This document shows, in pieces, positions 31,190 through 39,491 of a DNA stretch of 52,173 bases. Numbering within the stretch: the first letter of the stretch is position 1; each line of letters opens with the position of its first letter. Made by a program: the position numbers and the translations under genes. The stretch is from an uncultured Bacteroidota bacterium (GTDB lineage Bacteria; Bacteroidota; Bacteroidia; JABEUT01). Where the stretch lies: NCBI GenBank assembly GCA_903916255.1, contig CAIWVW010000082.1, positions 1 through 52,173 on the forward strand, written 5' to 3'. The notes beneath the pieces were generated by a model. The model did not search any database. It worked only from the letters and a program-made list of their open reading frames with translations, and was not told the origin of the DNA.

Positions 31190-32761
31190 ATGGCAAAAAA
31201 AATAATCATAGGGTCGCGGGGAAGTGAATTGGCGCTTTGGCAAGCTCATTTCATTACGAAAGAATTAGAAAAAACAGGCACAAAAGTTGAGTTAAAAATC
31301 ATCAAGACTCGTGGCGATAAGCAGCAGGAAGAACGATTTTCAGAAATGCCCGGCCAGGGGTTTTTCACAAAGGAAATTGAAGATGCACTGTTAAAAAAAG
31401 AAATTGATTTGGCGGTTCACTCCTATAAAGATTTGCCCACCACAACTGTTGAAGGGTTAACAGTTGGAGCCGTATCTTACAGGGAAGACCCATCAGAGTT
31501 GCTTTTAATCAACAAGGACGCCGTAGATGAAAAGCGAAAGTTTTCGTTAAAGAAAAATGCCATATTGGGAACTTCCGCAACACGGCGAAAAGTCCAGATA
31601 ATGGCTATGCGACCGGATTTGACCGTAAAGGAATTACGCGGAAATGTACCCACACGAATCAAAAAATTGAAGGATGGATTGTATGATGCCATTTTTGTAG
31701 CATCGGCAGGGGTAGAACGTTTAGGGCTGGACATTTCAGGTTTTCATAGTGAAAAAATAAGCCCGCAGGAGTTTGTACCTGCTCCCGCACAGGGGGTTTT
31801 AGCCTTACAGATAAGGGAGGGAGATAAAAACATGCAAGCTGTTGTTGGAAAAATAAATCACCCTGAAGTAGAAGAAGTGGTAAAGATTGAACGCAAAATT
31901 TTCAACCTGTTCAGGGGGGGATGTAATTTGCCATTGGGCATTTATTGTGAAAAGCACAGTGACGAAAGCGATAAGCCATTTTTTAAAGCGTGGGCTGCAT
32001 TTGCGCCTGAAGAAAAGGCAATACCACGCTATTATCATTTTCATACTTATATGCCTGAGGGATGGGCGGAAAAAGTGGCAGAAAAAATAAAATCGGAAAA
32101 GCCTGCATCGGTTTTTATAACCCGGGATATTAAAGAAGATGATTTCTTCAGCCGTGTGCTAAAAGCCAATAAATATAAGGTCTCCGGCCGGGCGTTCATT
32201 GAATTTAAAAGTATTCCTATTTCACATATGCCGTTCGGCGATTGGTTATTCTTCTCCAGTAAACATGCGGTAAAATATTTCTTCGAACAGAAACGCGACA
32301 TCGGAAATATGAAAATAGGAGCCATTGGAAAATCTACCGCTGCGGCGATACGTACATATGGTAAAAGAGCTGATTTTATTGGTTATTCCACAGATACACG
32401 ACTTACCGGCAAACAATTTGCAAGCCTTGTAAAATCGGCTAATGTTGTTTTTCCACAAGCAAAAGACAGCATGCGAACTGTGCAGCAACAATTTGTAAAT
32501 AAGAGCCAGACACGCGATGTTATCGTTTATGAAACCATACAAAAACCGGTGGAGGATACTCCTGATGCGGACATTATGTTATTTACAAGCCCTTCGAATG
32601 TGGAAGCCTTTTTTGAAAAGAAAAAAATTAGCTCAAACCAAAAAGTAATAGCCATGGGCGATGCCACTTCTCATACCTTAAAACAATTTGGGGTGAAATC
32701 GGTTTACCTGGTTCCCTCCTTTGATGAAGTGGGATTGTTGCAGGCGATATTTAGTGTTTAA
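31190..32761 (+). CDS. hemC: Porphobilinogen deaminase-uroporphyrinogen III synthase fusion
   Basis: A 523-residue bifunctional enzyme for two successive haem steps. Residues 1-about 295 are HemC: IIIGSRGSELALWQ, KTRGDKQQ, GFFTKEIEDALL, AVHSYKDLPT, LGTSATRRKVQ, LRGNVPTRIKKL and FRGGCNLPLG with the dipyrromethane-cofactor Cys245. Residues about 300-523 are a HemD-like domain: VFITRDIKEDDFF, DWLFFSSKHAVKYFF, IGAIGKSTAAAI, VIVYETIQKP, IMLFTSPSNVEAFF and VIAMGDATSHTLKQFG. No internal start signal separates the two. hemB follows 19 bases later, so hemCD and hemB form one operon for tetrapyrrole synthesis. HemD is poorly conserved, but the domain position and motif rhythm support it. Confidence 0.93.
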   Translation: MAKKIIIGSRGSELALWQAHFITKELEKTGTKVELKIIKTRGDKQQEERFSEMPGQGFFTKEIEDALLKKEIDLAVHSYKDLPTTTVEGLTVGAVSYREDPSELLLINKDAVDEKRKFSLKKNAILGTSATRRKVQIMAMRPDLTVKELRGNVPTRIKKLKDGLYDAIFVASAGVERLGLDISGFHSEKISPQEFVPAPAQGVLALQIREGDKNMQAVVGKINHPEVEEVVKIERKIFNLFRGGCNLPLGIYCEKHSDESDKPFFKAWAAFAPEEKAIPRYYHFHTYMPEGWAEKVAEKIKSEKPASVFITRDIKEDDFFSRVLKANKYKVSGRAFIEFKSIPISHMPFGDWLFFSSKHAVKYFFEQKRDIGNMKIGAIGKSTAAAIRTYGKRADFIGYSTDTRLTGKQFASLVKSANVVFPQAKDSMRTVQQQFVNKSQTRDVIVYETIQKPVEDTPDADIMLFTSPSNVEAFFEKKKISSNQKVIAMGDATSHTLKQFGVKSVYLVPSFDEVGLLQAIFSV

Positions 32762-32780
32762 CAATAAAGAAAAATCTATT

Positions 32781-33749
32781 ATGATACACCGTCCGCGCCG
32801 ATTAAGAAAAAATGCCATTATAAGGGAACTTGTTGCAGAAACCCGTTTCCATAAGGATATGCTTATATATCCCTATTTTGTGGAGAAAGGCAAAAACATT
32901 AAATCGCCTATCAGTTCTATGCCGGGCATCAATCACTTTTCGCCCGACACATTAATAAAAGATGTGGAGAAAGGATTGAAAAACGGAATCAATAAGATTT
33001 TGCTTTTTGGCAGCGGTGAAGAAAAAACCGAAGAGGGAAAATCTGCTTACAAAAAAGATACGGTTGTTGCCAATGCAATAAAACTATTGAAGAAAAATTT
33101 TGCCGATGATTTATACGTCATCACCGATGTATGTCTTTGTGCATATACCTCTCACGGACATTGCGGAATTATTCACGATAAATATGTGGACAATGATTCT
33201 TCAGTGGAAGCGATTGCGAAAATGGCGCTCACACATGCCGAAGCCGGTGCCGATATGGTGGCCCCATCGGATATGATGGATGGCAGGGTTGGAGCGATTC
33301 GCACTTTGCTGGATAAAAATCATTTTGAGAATACCGCACTCATGTCGTATTCTATAAAATTCGCTTCCTCTTACTATGGCCCATTTAGAGAGGCTGCTGA
33401 TTCCGCTCCGCAATTTGGCGACCGCAAATCATACCAGATGGATTACCGCAATCCGAATGAAGCCATGAATGAGGCTTTTCTGGATGAGGAAGAAGGTGCC
33501 GATGTGCTTATGGTGAAACCTGCATTAGCCTATTTGGATATTATAAATCGTATCCGGGCAAATACAAATCTCCCGATTGCATGCTATAATGTATCGGGTG
33601 AATATTCTATGGTGAAAGCTGCCGTTGCTAAGGGTTGGGTTGATGAAAAAGCGGTAGTGATGGAAAACATGAATGCCTTTGTTAGAGCAGGTTCGGGACT
33701 TATCATTACTTATCACGCAAGGGATATTGTTGAGAAAGGCTGGATTTAG
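32781..33749 (+). CDS. hemB: Delta-aminolevulinic acid dehydratase (porphobilinogen synthase)
   Basis: Condenses two 5-aminolevulinate molecules into porphobilinogen. 322 residues from the ATG at 32781, 19 bases after hemCD; a longer frame from 32721 inside hemCD is rejected because MIHRPRRLRKN is the usual HemB start. The zinc cysteines are in DVCLCAYTSHGHCG, so this is the Cys-triad zinc type and not the Asp-rich magnesium type. Schiff-base lysines are Lys193 (SYSIKFASSYYGPFREA) and Lys246 (LMVKPALAYLDI), and YNVSGEYSMVKAA follows. A hairpin made of 9-nt units starts at the stop codon and leads to recG. Confidence 0.95.
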   Translation: MIHRPRRLRKNAIIRELVAETRFHKDMLIYPYFVEKGKNIKSPISSMPGINHFSPDTLIKDVEKGLKNGINKILLFGSGEEKTEEGKSAYKKDTVVANAIKLLKKNFADDLYVITDVCLCAYTSHGHCGIIHDKYVDNDSSVEAIAKMALTHAEAGADMVAPSDMMDGRVGAIRTLLDKNHFENTALMSYSIKFASSYYGPFREAADSAPQFGDRKSYQMDYRNPNEAMNEAFLDEEEGADVLMVKPALAYLDIINRIRANTNLPIACYNVSGEYSMVKAAVAKGWVDEKAVVMENMNAFVRAGSGLIITYHARDIVEKGWI

Positions 33750-33831
33750 TTCATAAAGTTCAAAAGTTTTTAAAGTTCATAAAGTCGAAATTCCGTCTTA
33801 CTTTTTAACTTTACAAACTTTATGAACTTTC
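33750..33831. repeat. Intergenic hairpin made of 9-nt TTYRTAAAG units (copy 3)
   Basis: TTCATAAAG TTCAAAAG TTTTTAAAG TTCATAAAG on the left and CTTTACAAA CTTTATGAA CTTT on the right, with a loop near 33786-33803. It starts directly after the hemB stop and ends 7 bases before the recG ATG at 33839. Confidence 0.8.
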
Positions 33832-33838
33832 TACTGTA

Positions 33839-35953
33839 ATGGCGCTAGTAACTAAATCCACAACACTATTAGAAAGCCCTATTGAATACCTCAAAGGGGT
33901 AGGTTCGCTTCGTGCAGATGCGCTGAAAAAAGAGTTGAACATTCATACCTTTAAAGACCTGCTTTATTTCTACCCATTCCGCTACGTGGACCGCACACGC
34001 ATTTACAAAATAAAAGAAGTGAATGCGGAAATGCCATTCATTCAAATCTGCGGAAAAATTACACACGTTGAAATTACAGGACCGAAACGCCAGCAGAGAA
34101 TGATGGTGGATTTTGCCGATGACACGGGCAGAATAGAATTGATTTGGTTTCAGGGAATAACATGGGTGAGCAAGAATTTACGCCCGAATGTGGAATATAT
34201 TGTATTCGGTAAACCCTCTGTATTTAGGGGAATTCTTACTATCTCACATCCATCCATGGAAGAGATGACCCCGGAAAATTTAGAGATGGTGAAAGGTTTA
34301 CAACCCGTGTATAGCAGCACGGAAACACTCAAATCAAAGAGTCTTGATTCAACCGGCATCATGAAGTTGGAGCGCACACTACTTTCAAAACTGGAAGATG
34401 AGATAAAGGAAACGATGCCAACTTATATGTTGGAAAAACTGCGATTGATGCCGAGAAAGGAGGCTTTGAAAAATATTCATCTTCCTTCAAGTATCGAGAA
34501 ATTGAATCAGGCGCGGTTCCGGTTGAAGTTTGAGGAATTGTTTTACATGCAATTGCGGTTGCTCCGAAATAAATCGGAAAGGGAAGTAACTATCAAAGGA
34601 TTTGTTTTTTCTAAAGTAGATAAATATGTAAATGATTTTTACCGCAGCTATCTTCCTTTTCCATTGACTAAAGCCCAAAAGCGGGTTATCCGAGAAATAC
34701 GTACTGATATGGGTTCGGGCAAACAAATGAACCGTTTGTTACAAGGAGACGTTGGAAGTGGAAAAACACTGGTCGCTTTGCTTTGTATGCTTATTGCACT
34801 CGATAACGGATTTCAATGCTGTATGATGGCACCTACCGAAATCCTCGCTACGCAACACTTTGCAACCCTGAAAGAGTTTGTGAAAGATATGCCTGTGAAC
34901 GTTAAATTAATAACAGGCTCCACAAAAGAATCGGAAAGAAAAATATTACATGAAGAACTCGAAAACGGAACCTTGCAAATTATTGTCGGCACCCATGCAT
35001 TGATTGAAGACCGTGTAAAATTTAAAAATTTAGGACTGGTCGTTATTGATGAGCAACACCGTTTTGGTGTGAATCAACGAGCAAGGCTTTGGGCAAAAAG
35101 TGAATTGCCGCCACATATTCTTGTTATGACTGCAACGCCCATCCCTCGCACACTTGCCATGACGTTATATTGTGATTTGGATGTTTCTGTGATTGATGAA
35201 ATGCCCCCGGGAAGGATTCCGATTAAAACAATGCACAAATTTGACACAAAACGCAGCGAGGTTTTTTCGTTTATAAAAAAAGAATTGGAAAAAGGAAGGC
35301 AGGCATATGTTATCTATCCGTTTATTGAAGAATCAGAAAATTCAGATATTGAGAATTTGATTCATGGCTATGAAGAAATCCAAAAAGCCTTTCCGGGCAA
35401 TACAATCGGAATGATGCACGGACGAATGAAATTTGCTGACAGGGAGAAAACCATGAAAGCATTTGCAGCAAATCAGATACAGATTTTGGTTGCGACAACC
35501 GTGATTGAAGTAGGTGTGAATGTTCCAAATGCAAGTATCATCTTAATTGAGAGCGCACAAAAATTTGGATTATCGCAACTGCACCAACTCCGCGGCAGGG
35601 TTGGCCGGAGCGTACATCAAAGCTATTGCATTCTGATGACACCACATGAACGCGGTGCAGATGCACGGGCAAGAATAAATAGTATGGTTGCAACAAATGA
35701 CGGCTTTGAAATTTCGGAGGAGGATTTGCGTTTGCGCGGACCAGGTGACATGATGGGCACCCAACAAAGTGGAATATTAGATTTGAAAATTGCCAACCTT
35801 GCAAAAGACAGCACCATACTCAGGCAAGTAAGAATAATTGCTTCGGAGATATTGAATGAAGATAAAAATTTAGGATTGGAAAAACACCGCTTGCTTGCAG
35901 AACAGCTTAAGCAGATGGACAAGGAAAGAGGCGACTGGAGCAGGATTTCATAG
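33839..35953 (+). CDS. recG: ATP-dependent DNA helicase RecG
   Basis: Remodels stalled forks and branched DNA. 704 residues, normal length. The N-terminal wedge/OB domain (about 60-150) includes YLKGVGSLRADALKKEL, FYPFRYVDRT and MMVDFADDTGRIELIWFQG. Helicase motifs: LTKAQKRVIREI, GDVGSGKTLVAL (Walker A), MAPTEILATQH, VGTHALIEDRV, VIDEQHRFGVNQR (DEQH box), VMTATPIPRTLAMT, MHGRMKFADREKTM, TTVIEVGVNVPNAS, QLHQLRGRVGRS and the RecG-specific LRLRGPGDMMGTQQSG. ATG at 33839 is the only good start. Its upstream gap is filled by the hairpin repeat. A terminator for the opposite-strand mini-gene lies just after. Confidence 0.96.
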   Translation: MALVTKSTTLLESPIEYLKGVGSLRADALKKELNIHTFKDLLYFYPFRYVDRTRIYKIKEVNAEMPFIQICGKITHVEITGPKRQQRMMVDFADDTGRIELIWFQGITWVSKNLRPNVEYIVFGKPSVFRGILTISHPSMEEMTPENLEMVKGLQPVYSSTETLKSKSLDSTGIMKLERTLLSKLEDEIKETMPTYMLEKLRLMPRKEALKNIHLPSSIEKLNQARFRLKFEELFYMQLRLLRNKSEREVTIKGFVFSKVDKYVNDFYRSYLPFPLTKAQKRVIREIRTDMGSGKQMNRLLQGDVGSGKTLVALLCMLIALDNGFQCCMMAPTEILATQHFATLKEFVKDMPVNVKLITGSTKESERKILHEELENGTLQIIVGTHALIEDRVKFKNLGLVVIDEQHRFGVNQRARLWAKSELPPHILVMTATPIPRTLAMTLYCDLDVSVIDEMPPGRIPIKTMHKFDTKRSEVFSFIKKELEKGRQAYVIYPFIEESENSDIENLIHGYEEIQKAFPGNTIGMMHGRMKFADREKTMKAFAANQIQILVATTVIEVGVNVPNASIILIESAQKFGLSQLHQLRGRVGRSVHQSYCILMTPHERGADARARINSMVATNDGFEISEEDLRLRGPGDMMGTQQSGILDLKIANLAKDSTILRQVRIIASEILNEDKNLGLEKHRLLAEQLKQMDKERGDWSRIS

Positions 35954-35970
35954 TAACAATACAAAAAAGC

Positions 35971-36000
35971 AAAAATAAAAAAGGCCCCTTTCGGAGCCTT
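35971..36000 (-). terminator. Terminator of the Lys/Ala mini-gene
   Basis: On the minus strand AAGGCTCC-GAAA-GGGGCCTT (35981-36000, one mismatch in the stem) is followed by TTTTTTATTTTT. It starts 7 bases after the stop of the 30-residue gene and may also end recG on the plus strand. Confidence 0.8.
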
Positions 36001-36007
36001 CTTAAAC

Positions 36008-36100
36008 CTATTTCTTTTTGGTAGCTTTTTTCTTTGCTACTGGTTTCTTTGCAGCTGCTTTTTTCTTAGGAGCTGCTTTCTTTGCTTTTTTTGTTGCCAT
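36008..36100 (-). CDS. Histone H1-like Lys/Ala mini-protein
   Basis: Only 30 residues: MATKKAKKAAPKKKAAAKKP followed by VAKKKATKKK. Composition is Lys, Ala, Pro and Thr, like the C-terminal tail of histone H1 and the small histone-like proteins of Bacteroidota and Chlamydia; non-specific DNA binding is inferred. The ATG (36100) and TAG (36008) are joined to a well-formed terminator 7 bases downstream on the same strand, which supports a real short transcript. No promoter box was found within 60 bases. The 337 bases from 36101 to 36437 otherwise show no gene. Confidence 0.7.
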   Translation of the reverse strand: MATKKAKKAAPKKKAAAKKPVAKKKATKKK

Positions 36101-36437
36101 GTTGTTGATTTTTTAAATTATGATACGAAATACGACATAATTTTAATGAAAAGAAATCAACACATAGAGTATTTTTTAACATTGGAATGTTCATAAGCAT
36201 AAAATAAATTTTAAAATGTTCACTTCTTATTAATGTAAAATTCTTTGAGAATCCCGCCTGAAGCCTAAACTGAAAGCATTGCATTCGCACAAAACATTTT
36301 TTTCAGAGAAGATTGAAGACCGAACATCATGAAAAAATATTTCAGGTCTTTTTGATTTTTTCTTCAGAATGGCTCTATCGTAATTTCAAAAATGCCGAAA
36401 GAAACATTATACACTGTAGCTGTAAGCCACGCCAATA

Positions 36438-36471
36438 AAGAAAAAGAGAGGGCGATTAACCGCACCTCTCT
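36438..36471 (-). terminator. Terminator of the YceI gene
   Basis: AGAGAGG (36445-36451) and CCTCTCT (36465-36471) form a 7-bp stem; reading the minus strand, the stem is followed by TTTTTCTTTA. It lies 31 bases after the YceI stop. Confidence 0.8.
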
Positions 36472-36501
36472 AAATTAAGTCATCATTTCAAAAAAACAGG
36501 A

Positions 36502-37029
36502 TTAGTCCTGCTTAATCATTTCCACTCCAATTACTAATCTTACTTCGTCACTAACAACTACATTTCCTGCTTCGGTTGTGAAACTCCATTTCAATCCGAA
36601 ATCCTTCCGGTTGATTTTTCCGTTCAGCTCAAATCCCGCGATAGTCTTTCCATAGGCGTTAAGTGTAGTTCCACCATATATAACATCTAATGTTACCGGA
36701 AGTGTTTTATCGCGGATGGTAAGGTTGCCCGTGAGTTTGTAATTTTCCGTATCCGATTTTTTAATGCTTGTCGAAACGAATGTCAGTTTAGGATATGAAG
36801 CGGCATTAAAAAAATCATCTGACTTAAGGTGTCCGTCTCGTTGCTCGTTTCCGGTAGTAATACTATTCACATCCGCTTCGAAAGAAATATTAGCATCCGT
36901 GAAGTCATCGTTATGGCATTCCATAGTTGCATCAAAGGTATTGAAGTGTCCGCCAAGCGTAGTTACTACAAGGTGCTTTACTTTGAATTGGATGTGGCTG
37001 TGTGCGTGGTCAATTTTCCAGGTACTCAT
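36502..37029 (-). CDS. YceI-family lipid-binding protein
   Basis: 175 residues forming a lipocalin-like barrel that binds isoprenoid-type lipids in known members. Typical regions: WKIDHAHSHIQFKVKHLVVTTLGGHF at the start, ISFEADVNSITTGNEQRDGHLKSDDFFNAASYPKLTF, LTGNLTIRDKTLPVTLDV and GKINRKDFGLKWSF. No signal peptide is present, unlike E. coli YceI, so this copy is cytoplasmic. It lies 112 bases downstream of a Crp/Fnr-type regulator on the same strand, a frequent pairing in this phylum, and has its own -7 box at 37093-37100 and a terminator, so the regulator may control it. Confidence 0.93.
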   Translation of the reverse strand: MSTWKIDHAHSHIQFKVKHLVVTTLGGHFNTFDATMECHNDDFTDANISFEADVNSITTGNEQRDGHLKSDDFFNAASYPKLTFVSTSIKKSDTENYKLTGNLTIRDKTLPVTLDVIYGGTTLNAYGKTIAGFELNGKINRKDFGLKWSFTTEAGNVVVSDEVRLVIGVEMIKQD

Positions 37030-37092
37030 TGTTTTTTTAAAATTAAAGGTTATTGTTAAAATGAACTATTTCGCGTTTAAAATTCGACACTG

Positions 37093-37100
37093 CAAAACTA
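37093..37100 (-). promoter_or_regulatory. -7 box TAGTTTTG for the YceI gene
   Basis: Minus-strand TAnnTTTG match, 63 bases before the ATG at 37029, between the regulator and YceI genes. Confidence 0.5.
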
Positions 37101-37141
37101 CTGCGGCTTTTCCGCAACCATCTTAACCTACATTAAGAAAT

Positions 37142-37723
37142 TCAATCGTGGGCTATCTTGCTTCTTATTTTGCTTAGAAATTCGGGAGATATTCCCAGAT
37201 AGGAAGCAATATGTTTTAGAGGTATGTTGAGATAGATATCGGGATATTGCTTTATGAAAACCTTATAGCGTTCTTCCGCCGGAACCGACATTACCTGGCG
37301 AATGCGGCGCATTTGATTCACCATGGAATTTTGAAAAAGAATTCGGAAGAAGCGCTCGAATTTCGGAATTCGCTCAAACACTTTTTCCATATCCCATTTC
37401 ATAATTTCAAATACTTCGGCAGGTACAAGCGCATCGATAGTATGTTCGGCAGGTGTTTCGGTTATATAGCTGTACAAATCCGAAATCCACCAGTCTTTAC
37501 AGGCAAAAGCTATTACATGTTCCTTGCCCTGTTCATCAATGGAATAATTACGCAGGCAGCCATCTATAACAAAAAACTGGCTTTTACTTATTTCCCCATA
37601 CTTGAGAAGAATCTCCCCTTTCTCCAGTTTTTTATAATGAAGAATGCTAAGAAAATATTTTTTCTCTTCTTCATCTAATGAAATGTGTTTCGAAATGTTC
37701 TTAATGATAGTTTCTTCTTTCAT
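37142..37723 (-). CDS. Crp/Fnr-family transcriptional regulator
   Basis: 193 residues. The N-terminal cyclic-nucleotide-binding barrel spans about 20-115 (LEKGEILLKYGEISKSQFFVIDGCLRNYSIDEQGKEHVIAF). The C-terminal helix-turn-helix reads IPLKHIASYLGISPEFLSKIRSKI, as in many Bacteroidota members. The phosphate-binding RxxS/T of true cAMP receptors is not visible, so an effector cannot be named. It lies 14 bases after the start of the upstream meaB stop region (meaB is upstream on the same strand with a 14-base gap), so meaB and the regulator may be cotranscribed. YceI downstream is the likely target. Confidence 0.9.
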   Translation of the reverse strand: MKEETIIKNISKHISLDEEEKKYFLSILHYKKLEKGEILLKYGEISKSQFFVIDGCLRNYSIDEQGKEHVIAFACKDWWISDLYSYITETPAEHTIDALVPAEVFEIMKWDMEKVFERIPKFERFFRILFQNSMVNQMRRIRQVMSVPAEERYKVFIKQYPDIYLNIPLKHIASYLGISPEFLSKIRSKIAHD

Positions 37724-37737
37724 ACTTAAAATAGAAA

Positions 37738-38646
37738 TCAGAATTTATTTATGAAACTATATATATTAAAGGCAGCATTATTTTTCAGTTCCTCCTCTAT
37801 CTTATTCTTTAAATCTGTCTTGCTGACATCAGCCATTCTTTTTTTCAAAATCAGGCGGTAGGCTTTTTCCGCCCATAAACTACTCTTATCTGAAATGGAT
37901 TTATTCTGCAAGTGTTTATTTATGGCTTCTGCCACTTGCTCCGCACCCTGATTTTGCGTGGCAATAGTTTTTACAACTTCTATATCCGAATTTTTGCCAG
38001 CCTTCAATGGCATTGCCTGATAAAGGTTTTTAGAAAATTCATCGGCTCCATCTCTGTCTGCTTTATTTACTACAAATATGTCGGCTATTTCCATTATACC
38101 CGATTTCATGGCTTGTATTTCGTCACCCGCTTCTGGTGTAAGTACCAATAAAGTTACATCGGCCAACCCTGCAATTTCAACTTCCGATTGCCCCACGCCG
38201 GCTGTTTCCACTATTATATAATCGAAACCTGCGCAGCGCATCAGCTCTGTAACTTCGATGGCTTTGGCAGATAATCCTCCTAACGCCCCGCGCGTTGCAA
38301 GCGAACGGATAAACACTTGTTTATTATTAAAATGCTCGTTCATACGAAGCCGGTCGCCAAGAATAGCCCCGTTATGAATTGGAGAACTGGGGTCAACACT
38401 TATAACGGCTATTCCCTGAACTGCAGTTTTTAACAATACCGAAATAAGGCTGTTCACAAGTGTACTTTTCCCCGCACCTGGCGGGCCGGTAACCCCAATT
38501 ACAGGAACATATCCATCTTGTTTAAGGCCGGAAAGAATTTCTTCGTACCCAGAGATTTCATTCTCCACAAGGGTTATTGCCCTTGCAAGCGATTTGCGGT
38601 CTCCGTCAGCTACTCCTGATAATATTTCTTGTATTATTGTTCGCAT
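37738..38646 (-). CDS. meaB: Methylmalonyl-CoA mutase-associated GTPase MeaB
   Basis: 302 residues of the G3E/MeaB group that protects and loads B12 onto methylmalonyl-CoA mutase. GTPase motifs: GVTGPPGAGKSTLVNSL (G1, about 52-68), ISVDPSSPIHNGAILGDRLRM (Mg-binding switch), VETAGVGQSE (G3) and FVVNKADRDGA (G4, NKAD). N-terminal helices and a C-terminal dimer arm (INKHLQNKSISDKSSLWAEKAYRLIL) are present. The mutase itself is not in the window. ATG at 38646; a TATCTTTG box ends 7 bases upstream, so the mRNA may be leaderless. Confidence 0.94.
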   Translation of the reverse strand: MRTIIQEILSGVADGDRKSLARAITLVENEISGYEEILSGLKQDGYVPVIGVTGPPGAGKSTLVNSLISVLLKTAVQGIAVISVDPSSPIHNGAILGDRLRMNEHFNNKQVFIRSLATRGALGGLSAKAIEVTELMRCAGFDYIIVETAGVGQSEVEIAGLADVTLLVLTPEAGDEIQAMKSGIMEIADIFVVNKADRDGADEFSKNLYQAMPLKAGKNSDIEVVKTIATQNQGAEQVAEAINKHLQNKSISDKSSLWAEKAYRLILKKRMADVSKTDLKNKIEEELKNNAAFNIYSFINKF

Positions 38647-38653
38647 TCATCTA

Positions 38654-38661
38654 CAAAGATA
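38654..38661 (-). promoter_or_regulatory. -7 box TATCTTTG for meaB
   Basis: Minus-strand TAnnTTTG, ending 7 bases before the ATG at 38646. A divergent box for the GT2 gene lies 30 bases to the right. Confidence 0.5.
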
Positions 38662-38690
38662 AATTAAAGAGCTGTTCCATGCCAATTTGG

Positions 38691-38698
38691 TACATTTG
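38691..38698 (+). promoter_or_regulatory. -7 box TACATTTG for the GT2 gene
   Basis: TAnnTTTG match 19 bases before the ATG at 38718. Confidence 0.5.
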
Positions 38699-38717
38699 TT
38701 GAAGAAATAAATTTGTA

Positions 38718-39491
38718 ATGCCTAAACTTTCCGTAGTAATTATTACCCACAACGAGGAAAAGAATATCGTTAGGTGCCTTGACTCTGTAAGGGATATTGC
38801 TGACGATATTGTTGTAGTCGACTCCTTTTCTACAGATAAGACCGTAGAAATTTGCAGAAGCAAAGGAGCCCGGTTTTTCCAACATGCTTTTGAAGGGCAT
38901 ATAGAACAGAAAAATTTTGCAGTTACACTTACCCAATTTCCGAATGTGCTTTCGCTTGATGCAGACGAAGCATTAGATGATACGTTGAAAAAAAGCATCG
39001 CAGCTGCAAAAGAAAATTGGAAATATGATGCCTATGAAATGAACCGGCTCACCAATTATTGCGGTACATGGATAAGGCATTGCGGCTGGTATCCGGATAC
39101 AAAGCTGAGAATGTTCGATAAACGCAAAGGCAAATGGGGCGGCACCAATCCGCATGATAAATATGAAATGCAGGCCGGCAGTACAATTGGAAAATTAAAT
39201 GGCGATATTTTACATTACAGCTATTATACCATAGAGGACCATTACAAGCAAATAGAATATTTTACAACCATCAATGCCAAAGCATCGTTCGATAATGGTA
39301 AAAAAGCTCCGCTTTTGAAATTAGTGTTTGCGCCTGCAATTAAGTTTATTAAAGATTATTTTGTTCGCCTCGGATTTTTAGACGGACAGGCAGGTTGGCA
39401 AATTTGCAGGCTATCGGCATGGGCAACGTATGTAAAATATAAGAAGCTGCGAGCCTTATACCGAACCCTAGCTACTCGCAAGGTTCAATAG
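38718..39491 (+). CDS. Family 2 glycosyltransferase (WaaE/KdtX-like)
   Basis: 257 residues, GT-A fold. LSVVIITHNEEKNIVRCLDSVRDIADDIVVVDSFSTDKTVEI is the nucleotide-sugar opening, and LSLDADEALDD carries the DxD-like metal motif. YEMNRLTNYCGTWIRHCGWYPDTKLRMF and HYSYYTIEDHYKQIEYFT are typical of the WaaE/KdtX branch, which adds a sugar to the lipopolysaccharide inner core. A short hydrophobic region near the C-terminus (LLKLVFAPAIKFIKDYFVRLGFLDG) is the usual membrane-association stretch. It ends 20 bases into the convergent GT39 gene. Sugar and acceptor are unknown. Confidence 0.92.
   Translation: MPKLSVVIITHNEEKNIVRCLDSVRDIADDIVVVDSFSTDKTVEICRSKGARFFQHAFEGHIEQKNFAVTLTQFPNVLSLDADEALDDTLKKSIAAAKENWKYDAYEMNRLTNYCGTWIRHCGWYPDTKLRMFDKRKGKWGGTNPHDKYEMQAGSTIGKLNGDILHYSYYTIEDHYKQIEYFTTINAKASFDNGKKAPLLKLVFAPAIKFIKDYFVRLGFLDGQAGWQICRLSAWATYVKYKKLRALYRTLATRKVQ

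Noticed and set aside
32721-32780. Longer hemB starting inside hemCD
   Set aside because: The added residues MMKWDCCRRYLVF are out-of-frame hemCD sequence; the ATG at 32781 begins the standard HemB N-terminus.
36392-36478. 28-residue plus-strand frame MPKETLYTVAVSHANKEKER...
   Set aside because: It runs through the YceI terminator stem, has no promoter box nearby and no other support.
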